Of a DNA stretch of 64,000 nt, positions 44,324 to 52,926 are shown piece by piece. Numbering within the stretch: the first letter of the stretch is position 1; the number at the start of each line of letters is the position of its first letter. Source of the DNA: JAMLHN01 sp035708745 (GTDB lineage: Bacteria; Chloroflexota; Chloroflexia; Thermomicrobiales; UBA6265); the NCBI GenBank assembly GCA_035708745.1, contig DASTFJ010000250.1, forward strand, positions 81,187-145,186, read 5' to 3'. Under the pieces are notes generated by a model that was not told where the DNA came from, searched no databases, and was given only the letters and a program-made list of their open reading frames with translations. The translations under genes and the position numbers were made by a program.

Positions 44324-46336
44324 ATGGACCATGCGTCTAAAGACTCCATCCTCGATCGACCACTCATCCATTTTGGAAGAGAGATCTGTGGCGACCTCGA
44401 TGCTGCATTGCGACGCGAATGGTTGGTAACCAATGGGCTTGGGGGATATGCGTCCGCCGCCCTGCCGGGCACACTGACCCGGTCCTACCATGGATTGTTG
44501 GTCGCAGCCCTCGCTCCGCCGGTCGAGCGGACGGTCTTGGTGGCGGGACTCGACGAATGGGCCACGTACTCGGGCGATCGATATCCGCTGTCGACCCACG
44601 AGTTCAATGGTGGATCCGTGGCTCCGGAGGGTTACCGATTCCTGGAGTCATTCCATCTGGAGGGATCGCTGCCTGTATGGACATTCGCCATGGCGGACGC
44701 GCTTCTCGAGAAACGCATATGGATGGGTCACCGACAAAACACGACGTATGTCCGGTACCAACTGCTTCGTAGTTCCGCGGCGCTTGATCTCGAACTAACA
44801 CCGCTCCTTAGCGACCGGAGCTTTCATGCGCTGCAGTCCGGTCAGGGACAAGAAGTAGAGGTCCTGGCTGGCGATCAGGGAGCGGCCATTCGATTTGGCG
44901 ATGCGGGCCACCCATTCTGGCTCTCAATGAATCAGGCATGCTTCGAGCCAGATGCCTCGTGGTGGTGGAACTTCCATTTCCGGGAGGAATCTGCGCGCGG
45001 TCTCGAGGATACAGGTGACCTTTTCGCGCCCGGTACATTCCGAGTTCGGCTGAACGCTGGTGAGTTCGTCCAGTTCGTAGCCACGTCTGAACCAGATCAC
45101 GAAAAGGCACGCCAAGTCGGACCTGAAAGCGCTCGGTCACGACAGCTCGAGCTGTTGCGCTGCGCCAATGCGGAATCGTCGAGTCCCCTGACCCAGCAAC
45201 TGGTGTTTGCCGCGGACCAGTTCATCGTGACCCGGCCGCTGCCCGAAAACCCTGACGGAGAATCCATCATCGCCGGCTATCACTGGTTCAACGATTGGGG
45301 ACGAGACACTATGATCTCGCTTCCCGGTCTCTGCCTGGAAACCGGCAGAACCCGGGAAGCCGAAGCGATTCTGCGAACCTTTGCCAAATACATCGATCAG
45401 GGTTTGCTTCCCAACAACTTCCCCGATCGGGCGGGCATCGTCCCTGGATACAACACTGCCGATGCCACCCTCTGGTATGTCGTCGCGCTCTATCGCTACT
45501 GGCAAGCGACCGGTGATGATGGATTGGCACGAGATCTCCTTCCAATTTTGGAAGACATCGTCCGCCACCATCGGGAGGGTACGCATTTTCACATTGCGGT
45601 CGACCGACACGATGGGTTGCTAGCTGCCGGTGAATCCGGCGCACAGCTCACCTGGATGGATGCGAAAGTCGGGAATTGGGTTGTGACTCCCCGAATTGGA
45701 AAGCCCGTTGAGATCAACGCCCTCTGGTACAACGCGCTAAAGATCGCGGCCGTATTCGAAACCCGCCTGGGAACTCCCGCTTCCGCCGTCGAATTCGAGG
45801 CTCTGTCCGAACAAGTGAGATCGTCGTTCTTGCGACGCTTCCAGTGCGCCGAGCTGGATCACCTGGCCGATGTGATCGATGGTCCCGATGGTGACGACTG
45901 GTCGATGAGGCCGAACCAGATGTTCGCTCTGTCGCTACCGTTTGCACTGATCGATGGCGTAGACGCATGCCGCATTCTCGATACCGTCGGAAGGAAGCTA
46001 CTCACCAGCTGGGGCTTGCGATCGCTCTCCCCGGATGACCCTGCCTACATCGAGACATACGGCGGAGATCAGCTGCGCCGTGACGGCGCCTATCACGAAG
46101 GCACGGTCTGGAGCTGGCTCCTCGGCCCGTTTGTGGAAGCGCACTATCGTCTTCATGGCGATGCGGACGCCGCGTTGCTGATTCTGGCCCCGATGGGCGA
46201 CCACCTGCGCGATGCTGGACTGGGGTCGATTTCGGAGATCTTCGAGGCTCGGGCGCCGTTCCTTCCACGGGGATGTATAGCGCAGGCCTGGGGCGTTGCG
46301 GAGACACTCAGAGTCCTTCGGATGTTGAGCAATTGA
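44324..46336 (+). CDS. Amylo-alpha-1,6-glucosidase / glycogen debranching enzyme
   Basis: This 670-aa protein has an N-terminal GDE_N beta domain (EWLVTNGLGGYASAALPGTL and TRSYHGLLVA, the clear family start). A GH133-type (alpha/alpha)6 catalytic domain follows with YHWFNDWGRDTMISLPGLCL, NTADATLWYVVALYRYW, LTWMDAKVGNWVVTPRIGKP and RDGAYHEGTVWSWLLGPFVE. It removes alpha-1,6 branches from glycogen-like glucan. AAAGGAACTCACGAA precedes the ATG at 44324. With the GH63-like gene it forms a two-gene unit; functionally it overlaps glgX at 58172. Confidence 0.93.
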   Translation: MDHASKDSILDRPLIHFGREICGDLDAALRREWLVTNGLGGYASAALPGTLTRSYHGLLVAALAPPVERTVLVAGLDEWATYSGDRYPLSTHEFNGGSVAPEGYRFLESFHLEGSLPVWTFAMADALLEKRIWMGHRQNTTYVRYQLLRSSAALDLELTPLLSDRSFHALQSGQGQEVEVLAGDQGAAIRFGDAGHPFWLSMNQACFEPDASWWWNFHFREESARGLEDTGDLFAPGTFRVRLNAGEFVQFVATSEPDHEKARQVGPESARSRQLELLRCANAESSSPLTQQLVFAADQFIVTRPLPENPDGESIIAGYHWFNDWGRDTMISLPGLCLETGRTREAEAILRTFAKYIDQGLLPNNFPDRAGIVPGYNTADATLWYVVALYRYWQATGDDGLARDLLPILEDIVRHHREGTHFHIAVDRHDGLLAAGESGAQLTWMDAKVGNWVVTPRIGKPVEINALWYNALKIAAVFETRLGTPASAVEFEALSEQVRSSFLRRFQCAELDHLADVIDGPDGDDWSMRPNQMFALSLPFALIDGVDACRILDTVGRKLLTSWGLRSLSPDDPAYIETYGGDQLRRDGAYHEGTVWSWLLGPFVEAHYRLHGDADAALLILAPMGDHLRDAGLGSISEIFEARAPFLPRGCIAQAWGVAETLRVLRMLSN

Positions 46337-46406
46337 TTGCACCAGAGGGCCGCATCGCACTTGGCAGCAACACGGCCAGAGTTCAGGAAGTGAGGAACTG
46401 ACTGCG

Positions 46407-47240
46407 ATGAAGCTACGCAACCTCGAGGAACGTTGGGTTATCTGCGATGGTCTCCCTCTCCATTACTGGGCGTCAACCAGCGATCACGCCTCGAATCCAA
46501 CAACGCTCGTTCATATCCATGGCTTTGGGATTTCCGGTCGATATCTACTGCCCACAGCCGATCTCTTGGCAGCTGAGTACCGTACGTTTGTGCCCGACCT
46601 CCCAGGATATGGCCGAAGCGTTCATCCCGAGCGTGTGCTATCCATTCCGCAGCTCGCTGAATCGATGGTGCACTTTCTGGATAAGGTTGGTGTCGATCAC
46701 GCCACCCTGGTCGGAAACTCGATGGGGTGCATTATCGCCATCGAAACCGCCCGTGAGGAACCGGAGCGTATCGATCGAGTCATACTCGTTTCTCCGGCCG
46801 GAGGGCGAAACAACCGCCCTGTCTTCAAAGGAGTCGCCCAGCTCGCACTCGATGGATTTCGGGAGCCACCGAGGATGTACGCCATTGCGGTTCCAGATTA
46901 CCTCAGGTTCGGACTCATCAACGCGGGCAAACTTTTTTGGCAGATGATTCACTACCCGACCGTCGACCGCTTCCGAGAGACCAATTCATCAGCTCTGGTG
47001 GTCCTCGGCGCGCGTGATCCGCTCGTAAGCGAAGAACGCATCGTCAAGGGCACCATGGCCAATGAGCACATCCAGGTGGTTCGGATCAATGGCGCAGCCC
47101 ACGCCATCAACTATTCACACCCTGCAACACTCGCTACGTTATTTCGCCTGTTCCTGGAAGGACGACCACTCCAGGACGACGGGGCCTCCGAAGGCAATCC
47201 GGCCGTCCCCTACGCAACCCTTCCCTTGCCGGCACCATAA
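46407..47240 (+). CDS. Alpha/beta hydrolase
   Basis: This 277-aa protein shows the oxyanion segment HIHGFGISGRYLLP, the nucleophile elbow LVGNSMGCIIAIETA (Ser in G-N-S-M-G), the acid in VVLGARDPLVSEE and the late His in NGAAHAINYSHP. It belongs to the large esterase/epoxide hydrolase/C-C hydrolase group, and the substrate cannot be told. It lies 70 bp behind the debranching enzyme gene on the same strand; a shared transcript is possible. Confidence 0.9.
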   Translation: MKLRNLEERWVICDGLPLHYWASTSDHASNPTTLVHIHGFGISGRYLLPTADLLAAEYRTFVPDLPGYGRSVHPERVLSIPQLAESMVHFLDKVGVDHATLVGNSMGCIIAIETAREEPERIDRVILVSPAGGRNNRPVFKGVAQLALDGFREPPRMYAIAVPDYLRFGLINAGKLFWQMIHYPTVDRFRETNSSALVVLGARDPLVSEERIVKGTMANEHIQVVRINGAAHAINYSHPATLATLFRLFLEGRPLQDDGASEGNPAVPYATLPLPAP

Positions 47241-47303
47241 GCCCCTGCAGTTGGAGCAATGATGCAGTCTCATCTAACTCTCTAACGATCTACACGGCGC
47301 GTC

Positions 47304-47397
47304 CTTATCAGCGCTGGTACCACGTCGGCTTCGGGATGGGATCGACCCAAAGCTCGGTACATTCGAGAGGAGGAAACTTCGCATGGTCGTGGCTTGA
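47304..47397 (-). pseudogene. Degenerate 5S rRNA-like sequence
   Basis: Read on the minus strand, this gap contains CACGACCATGCGAAG, then after about 36 bases GATCCCATCCCGAAGCCGA, then CCAGCGCTGATAAGG. These match in order three landmarks of bacterial 5S rRNA (GACCATGGCGAAG, CCCATCCCGAAC, CAGCGCCGATGGT). The first interval is too long and the second too short, so it cannot be a working 5S. It may be a relic or a chance resemblance. No 16S or 23S sequence is nearby. The rest of 47241-47467 shows nothing. Confidence 0.35.
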
Positions 47398-47467
47398 CGT
47401 GTATGGGAACGACCTTTCCTCATGAAGCCCGACGACTGTCGGTCGCTCTCAATCGCCGGACTTGTGT

Positions 47468-48340
47468 ATGAATATGTTGACCGTAACTGCGAAGTTGCAC
47501 GACGCTTTTGAACAAGCCGTCGATCAATTGATAAGCATTGGCATTGGGATCTTGTCGATCGCCGTGGTTTTGTTACTCGCGCGCATTATTATCCGGTTTG
47601 CTAGACACATATTTTGGAGACGCTTTGGCTCGCGACAGCTCAAAGCTGACGCAGTCACGCTGATAGATAACGGCATTAGTTTTCTGGTCTATTTCGCTGC
47701 CACAACGCTGTTGCTGGCCTTGGGGGGTGCGTCCTGGTCTACTCTGCTCACTGCCATCAGCATCAGCACCCTGGCCGCGGTATTGGGTCTTCAGGACCTG
47801 TTGAAAAGCGTCCTCGGCGGCATTTTTGTGGTGCTCGATCAACCGTATAGCGTGGGGGATCGGGTTCTGCTCAATGGTGCTGAGGGTGAAGTCATGACGG
47901 TGCAACTCCGAACTACGATCGTCCGCGCTTCCGACGGCCATCAGGTGTCGATTCCAAATACAGCCGTGCTCACCGCTCCCCTTCACAATTTCGACCGGAC
48001 GATGGAATCAGAGACGATCGTACGAGTTTCAGGCATCTGCGGAAACCGTGAAGAGACTCAGAGCCGGCTTGAAGCGCTCCTGAGCCGACAACCTCCCATC
48101 GACGCGAAAGTCATCGTCACGACCAAGTCCCCCCAACGAGCGAGAACACTCATCACCCGATGGCGTGGTGCACCGCCCGATCGTCACACGAACGAGTCTC
48201 TTGAACAATCTGACTTGCAGATCACGATTCTCTTGGCCGACATTTCCAATTCCGCCGGAGCTGAATCCGATGCCGTGGCTCGGCTGCATGGGGAATTCCC
48301 GGGTGCGGTGGTTTCGGTAAAACACGACTCCGCACATTGA
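47468..48340 (+). CDS. Mechanosensitive ion channel, MscS family
   Basis: This 290-aa protein has three membrane helices (residues about 18-43, 62-85 and 88-115). The pore-lining TM3 reads TLAAVLGLQDLLKSVLGGIF, followed by the MscS beta domain VVLDQPYSVGDRVLLNGAEG, EVMTVQLRTT, then VSIPNTAVLTAPLHNFDR. It opens under membrane tension to release solutes in hypoosmotic shock. The C-terminal part (about residues 180-290) is soluble and less conserved. It stands alone on the plus strand. The gap 48341-48591 holds only a 7-bp inverted repeat near 48500. Confidence 0.92.
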   Translation: MNMLTVTAKLHDAFEQAVDQLISIGIGILSIAVVLLLARIIIRFARHIFWRRFGSRQLKADAVTLIDNGISFLVYFAATTLLLALGGASWSTLLTAISISTLAAVLGLQDLLKSVLGGIFVVLDQPYSVGDRVLLNGAEGEVMTVQLRTTIVRASDGHQVSIPNTAVLTAPLHNFDRTMESETIVRVSGICGNREETQSRLEALLSRQPPIDAKVIVTTKSPQRARTLITRWRGAPPDRHTNESLEQSDLQITILLADISNSAGAESDAVARLHGEFPGAVVSVKHDSAH

Positions 48341-48591
48341 GCTAATCGCTTCACCGACGTCATGCATTCGGACGAGCAGACGACCACGTGTCGAAATCAG
48401 CCGGCCGCTGCACTTGCTTCACCGCCCGGTGCCACAAAGATCGGATAAATCCCTCCTTTGGGTGATGGGCACGCCCCGTGGCGCCGTGACATCGTAGGAG
48501 CGAGCAATTCATCCTACGTCGCAGCCAGGAAGCATTGCTTTCTGCAATAAGAAGTGGTGGTTTGCTGTCCACACGGGTTAGGAGGCAAAAG

Positions 48592-49110
48592 ATGGCATTG
48601 ATGTTGGCATTGATCTACGACACCCCGGATACCGCCGATCGCGCTTTTACCGTGGTCGAGTCGCTCGAATCAGCCCGCTACGTCACCATTCTCGATCGAG
48701 CGCTCTTGACCAAAGAAAAGAACGGTTCAGTCGAGCTGGAAAAAGAAGAGCATCCGGTCAGACACGGCGCAACTGCGGGCGCAGTTCTCGGTGGGATGCT
48801 AGGTCTCATATTCTTGGCACCGGCGGCGGGGGCTGCGGCAGGGGCCGCCGTTGGTGCGGTTGTTGGCCGCAACGCTGACAGTGGGCATCGTGAGTTCAAG
48901 TCGTTTGTAAATAACGTGAAGACCGAAATTCCGAAAGGTGGGAGCGCGATCGTCCTGCTGGGAGATACCGACGCGCCAGATCGGGTGATTCACGACCTCG
49001 GAAGTTTCGGAGGTCGGCTCCTGAGCTACGACCTTTCCGATGACCAGCTTGCTGCACTGCAACAGGAGGTCGATACGGTGGCCAAGCAATCCGGGCACCG
49101 AGAAGCCTGA
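48592..49110 (+). CDS. DUF1269 family protein
   Basis: This 172-aa protein starts ALMLALIYDTPDTADRAFTV, VESLESARYVTILDRALLT. The glycine/alanine-rich hairpin is GAVLGGMLGLIFLAPAAGAA, AGAAVGAVVG, and the second half has VKTEIPKGGSAIVLLGDTDA. AGGAGG lies six bases before the ATG at 48592. It is closest in pattern to the 19167 protein (same 'DRA.(A/F)V..S' start and 'LLGD..A.DRVI' block). Confidence 0.88.
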   Translation: MALMLALIYDTPDTADRAFTVVESLESARYVTILDRALLTKEKNGSVELEKEEHPVRHGATAGAVLGGMLGLIFLAPAAGAAAGAAVGAVVGRNADSGHREFKSFVNNVKTEIPKGGSAIVLLGDTDAPDRVIHDLGSFGGRLLSYDLSDDQLAALQQEVDTVAKQSGHREA

Positions 49111-49204
49111 AGCTCATTCCCTGTCTAGCGCGAGCATCAGCTCTGCGAATGAGTCTGCTCTCTCCGAGTCATACCCCGTTACGTGGAAATGGAAGGATCT
49201 ACCA

Positions 49205-49666
49205 ATGACCGACGCTGAACTTACCCAACAACTTGCTGGCATCGATGCAATGTTTGTCCAGGTCGCCTCAGCGACCGAAGCATCCGAGGGACAGCTTATT
49301 CTCAAGGGCGTTGGGGAGTCGACCCTGTTCTTCAGTGACCGCCCGCAGCGAGTGGTCGGTCATATCCATACATCTCAGCTGGTCTCAGTCTGGGACGATG
49401 GGGATAACAGCTTCAAAAGCGACCCGCCAAACGCGGTGCTCTCGTTCGTTGGACGGGGGGACGCTGTCCCGAACGATATCGTCCTTGTGATCAATGATCC
49501 GGTTCTGTCCGGATCGGACCTCAGCTATGCCGTAAGCGTTCTGGACGGAACGCTACCGGTCAGCACGGGCGCTTGCACGCTCTTCATCGATCCGTTTGGC
49601 CGGCCGCTCTCGCCCGTTTCGCTGGCGGGCATGAATCGCCGAGATCGTCGCCGCGACCGACGCTGA
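49205..49666 (+). CDS. Uncharacterised protein (possible calcium/redox-independent small enzyme-like fold)
   Basis: I do not recognise a characterised family and assign no function; the fold wording in the call is only a guess. The 153-aa protein is soluble, with the well-defined phrases ILKGVGESTLFFSDRPQRVV, GHIHTSQLVSVWDDGDNSFK and SDPPNAVLSFVGRGDAVPND. It ends in an Arg-rich basic tail (NRRDRRRDRR). Similar 'TLFFSDRP.R..G' proteins occur as hypothetical proteins in many bacteria. A purine-rich site (GGAAGGATC) precedes the ATG at 49205. It follows the DUF1269 gene by 94 bp. Confidence 0.65.
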   Translation: MTDAELTQQLAGIDAMFVQVASATEASEGQLILKGVGESTLFFSDRPQRVVGHIHTSQLVSVWDDGDNSFKSDPPNAVLSFVGRGDAVPNDIVLVINDPVLSGSDLSYAVSVLDGTLPVSTGACTLFIDPFGRPLSPVSLAGMNRRDRRRDRR

Positions 49667-50074
49667 GGCTGACCCGCGACGAAGCGAGCAAAACGATCGA
49701 CTACTTCTTTGTGGCGATAGATACGAGCCAGCGCAGGGCAAAATTTGAGTGCGTATCGACTGTCGGATCCGCTGAGGTCAACGAAAAGCTCGCGGGCTTT
49801 AGCGCTGAGTTGGCAGAGTGCGTGAGTGGATGGCGGCTACCTGCACAGGTGATTGGTAAGGGCCGGGCCGCGCCGGCCAGCATGTTTACGCGGTTTTTGG
49901 TCGGTGAGCAAAACTCGCCTCCTATGCGAACCGGCGTAGGTTCCATTCCTTCCCGGGATACCCGTCTCAACATCCGACCAGCGGTGGCTCGAAAACCGGG
50001 CTCTTGACCTGCTACCTCTCGACCAATGTGACATTTGTCGCATCCGGGAGCTATTGCATGTGTGCACGGTGTGT

Positions 50075-50256
50075 TCACGCGCCACATTGAGAACGCCTGG
50101 TTTGGCCCAATAACGCATCCATCTCCACGGCCGCTTCGGCCTGGCAGCCGGCCAGTGTGTGGGCGTAGAGATCGTTCGTAGTCGTGGTAAGCGGAATCTC
50201 CTGCAGAATCTGCCAGCTTCCTTGCGTATGGCGTAGATGAGGAAGGCGCTGGTAGA
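50075..50256 (-). pseudogene. Tyrosine recombinase C-terminal remnant (second integrase relic)
   Basis: On the minus strand this reads LPHLRHTQGSWQILQEIPL (Arg-His box), then directly TTTTNDLYAHTLAGCQAEAA, VEMDALLGQT and a stop at 50077-50075. Intact integrases have about 12 residues with the LGH box between the two parts, so an internal deletion is apparent, while the catalytic Tyr segment (DLYAH) is kept. The sequence at and past the stop (GCGCGTGAACA, then GTGCACA, then GCGACA and TGTCACA) recurs past the 9.5-kb remnant. Between 49667 and 50468 nothing else is recognisable. Confidence 0.68.
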
Positions 50257-50468
50257 TCGAACTGCGCGAGCGGCCCGGAAAGGTTGACCATGACGGACGG
50301 ATCGACCCCCGAAGCTCCAGTCCTCCGACTGACTCGTTCTGAATCAGCGACGAACCGCTGGATTACTACCCGCCATCTTGGCAACCCCTCAGCGACGACG
50401 ACGGCCGCGTCCTCGTCAGCGAGGTTACGTTGGTGTGATCATTCCATCCTGCCAATGTAAGGAATGAC

Positions 50469-52745
50469 ATGACCGGGTTATCACTCTCCGACCAACAGTA
50501 TTCTGCCTTCGCCGATCGCGATCGCTTCACTGCGGAAGACATCGAGGTACTCCTCTACGGTCTCGACCGCACACCTCGGCTGGTCGCCGCTGAATTTCGG
50601 CCGCCGCACAAGATACTCCTCTTTCAGCGAACTGATACTGGTCAGACCGTCGCCATCGAACAGATCTTCAGGCCGTGGTTGATTGCGAGCGACGCAGAAG
50701 CGCTGCGGAACCTTCGCCCGGCGCCGGAGAGCCGGTCCTTGCGCGGCGCCGGGACGCATTCGCTGGCGACGCTGTTCGAGTTCGATTCGTGGGAGCAATT
50801 CCGTCGCGCGTACGATCTCCTGCCACCGCAATCGAGCGGCGCCTATCAGGTCAATTCGCCGGTCAGCCAGTTTTTGATGCGAACAGGTATTACCCTCTTC
50901 AAAGGGATGCGATTCGAGGATCTTCGCCGCCTTCAACTTGATATCGAAACCTTGAGCCTGAATCCGCGGGACGACGACGGTGCGATCGTGATGATTGCCC
51001 TGAAGCAGGGGGCTCACGAGGAGTTGCTCTTTCTCGAGACCAACGAGCGGGACCTCCTTCTCCGATTCTCGGAGGCGGTTCAGCGGCTCGATCCCGACGT
51101 GATCGAGGGCCACAATGTCTTCAATTTCGATTTTCCCTATCTGATCGAACGGGCACGGCGGTGGCAGGCTCCGCTGCGCCTGGGCCGCGACGGATCGCCG
51201 CCACTGGTCAACGAGCAGCAACGGTTTCGCGCTGGACCGGTGTCGTTGCCCTATACGCAGGTTCACGTGCATGGTCGCCACATCGTTGACACCTATCAAC
51301 AGCTCCAACGTTTCGACACCGCCGGACGGCTTTCGAGCTATGCGCTGAAATCCGCAATTCGGTCGCTCGGACTCGAGCGCGAAGCGCGCGAGTTCGTCGC
51401 CGGAGATGAGATCGCTACACTCTGGAGAAATGGCGAACGCGATCGAGAACGCCTGGGCCGCTACGCCCTGGACGATGTGAGAGATGTCGATCTCCTGGCA
51501 AGGATCACTGTTCCCACCGAGTTCTATCAAACCCAAATTCTTCCAATGACCTTTCAGCGAACCACGGTCACGGGCACGGGCCGCAAAATCGACGATCTCA
51601 TGGTTCGCGCCTATCTCGCAGCGGAGCACGCGCTTCCAGAGCCCGGCCGTTCCCGTCCTTACCCTGGCGGATTTACCGAGCTCGTGCGCACCGGCGTGTT
51701 TGGACCGATCGTCAAGGCCGATGTCGAAAGTCTCTACCCATCGATCATGCTGCACGATGACATCGCAGCAACCAGCGACACCCTGGGCGCTTTTCCGGTA
51801 CTGCTGCGTGAGCTGACTAAGCGGCGCATCGACGCGAAGCAGCGGGCTCGCCAAACAGATGGAGAAGAACACGCGCTATGGGATGGCCTCCAGGGCAGCT
51901 TCAAAGTGCTGATCAACTCGTTCTACGGCTACTTGGGATACGGCAGGGGATTGTTCAATGATTTCGATGCCGCCGAGCGGGTGACGCTCGAAGGGCAGCG
52001 ATTGATCCGAAACGTGGTATCAGAGTTGGATCTCCACGGAGCAAAGCCGATAGAGGTCGATACCGACGGCGTCTATTTCACTCCACCCGATGGGGTCACG
52101 ACGGAGGAGGACGAAGAAGCCTTCATCGCCACGATCGGCTCATTGGCGTTGCCCGAAGGCGTGCGATTGGCTCATGACGGTCGTTATAAGAAGATGCTTT
52201 CCCTCAAGCTCAAAACGTACGCATTGCTCGATTACTCCGGATCGCTCACCCTCAAAGGGAGCTCGTTACGCAGCCGCCGCATGGAGCGCTGCTTTCTGCG
52301 CTTCATTCAGGATGCAGCGCGCGACTTCATGCTCGATCGGCGCGAGGACGTCCGCGACCGATACTTCGAGCTGGCGGAGGCAATCCAGCAAAAGACCGTC
52401 GATCCGCGTGAGATCAGCCAATGGACGATGGTGAATCGCAGCTCCCTCGAGAAACAGCCGCGGCTCAAGGCGCTGCTCGACGCCAATCCGGGTCGCTGGC
52501 GTTTCGGTGAGCGCATCGAAGTCTTTGAGCGTGTAGATGGTTCGCTGGGATTCCTGGAGGACTATGCGCACGACGAGAATACGCGCGACCTCCTCCGCCG
52601 CTTGTCCGATACGGCCGCTCGCTTCAAGGAGGCGTTCGCGACGACGGCAGAATTCGAGGCCTTTTTCCCAAAGATCACACCGATGACGCGGTTGAGCGAA
52701 GCACGAGAAATCAGGCCAGTCCATCAGCTCACGCTCTTCGGTTAA
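50469..52745 (+). CDS. Family B DNA polymerase with proofreading exonuclease
   Basis: This 758-aa protein has exonuclease motifs Exo I (LDIETLS, near residue 158), Exo II (GHNVFNFDFPYL) and Exo III (YALDDVRDVD), all intact. Polymerase motif A is VKADVESLYPSIM (near 417), motif B KVLINSFYGYLGYG and motif C VDTDGVYF (near 530), with both metal-binding Asp groups present. It should be an active proofreading polymerase, shorter than replicative archaeal PolB and about the size of bacterial Pol II. In bacteria such enzymes serve repair or bypass, or belong to mobile elements. Here it sits between an integrase relic and a tRNA 3' copy, which suggests arrival by transfer. The ATG at 50469 is preceded by a weak AAGGAATG. 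Confidence 0.93.
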   Translation: MTGLSLSDQQYSAFADRDRFTAEDIEVLLYGLDRTPRLVAAEFRPPHKILLFQRTDTGQTVAIEQIFRPWLIASDAEALRNLRPAPESRSLRGAGTHSLATLFEFDSWEQFRRAYDLLPPQSSGAYQVNSPVSQFLMRTGITLFKGMRFEDLRRLQLDIETLSLNPRDDDGAIVMIALKQGAHEELLFLETNERDLLLRFSEAVQRLDPDVIEGHNVFNFDFPYLIERARRWQAPLRLGRDGSPPLVNEQQRFRAGPVSLPYTQVHVHGRHIVDTYQQLQRFDTAGRLSSYALKSAIRSLGLEREAREFVAGDEIATLWRNGERDRERLGRYALDDVRDVDLLARITVPTEFYQTQILPMTFQRTTVTGTGRKIDDLMVRAYLAAEHALPEPGRSRPYPGGFTELVRTGVFGPIVKADVESLYPSIMLHDDIAATSDTLGAFPVLLRELTKRRIDAKQRARQTDGEEHALWDGLQGSFKVLINSFYGYLGYGRGLFNDFDAAERVTLEGQRLIRNVVSELDLHGAKPIEVDTDGVYFTPPDGVTTEEDEEAFIATIGSLALPEGVRLAHDGRYKKMLSLKLKTYALLDYSGSLTLKGSSLRSRRMERCFLRFIQDAARDFMLDRREDVRDRYFELAEAIQQKTVDPREISQWTMVNRSSLEKQPRLKALLDANPGRWRFGERIEVFERVDGSLGFLEDYAHDENTRDLLRRLSDTAARFKEAFATTAEFEAFFPKITPMTRLSEAREIRPVHQLTLFG

Positions 52746-52786
52746 TGGTCACTATCGGTGCTTTTCAGCCATTATCGGCGGTAGAC

Positions 52787-52837
52787 GAGCGCTTGCGACC
52801 GAAGCAAGCGGTCGCGTGTTAGAGTCACGCTGGGCGC
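52787..52837 (+). repeat. tRNA-Arg(CCG) 3' fragment, putative att site copy
   Basis: This 51-nt stretch matches 9399-9449, the anticodon arm to discriminator of the tRNA-Arg, at 44 of 51 positions and in the same orientation. It keeps the CCG anticodon and the T-stem, but the T-loop TTCG is TTAG, and the acceptor 5' strand and D arm are absent. A partial 3' tRNA copy facing the same way as an intact tRNA is the classic footprint of site-specific integration, so this is the likely far end of an island that starts at 9449. Confidence 0.75.
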
Positions 52838-52926
52838 ATTATCTCCGCAAGATCCATAACCAACGGAAATACCCAGCATCAGCTCAATTCGTGCGAGCCT
52901 CGCCGTTCTCGGTACGCGGCAAGGAT

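Noticed and set aside
49573..50007. 145-codon plus-strand frame after the 49205 gene
   Set aside because: It begins inside the 49205 gene in another frame and shows no domain, no ribosome site and no conserved pattern.
49985..50010. Possible att remnant (GCTCGAAAACCGGGCTC) near the second integrase relic
   Set aside because: Similarity to the tRNA T-arm is too weak to call by eye.
50481..51872. Minus-strand frame of 463 codons opposite the polymerase gene
   Set aside because: All DNA polymerase B motifs are on the plus strand; the opposite frame has no recognisable domain.
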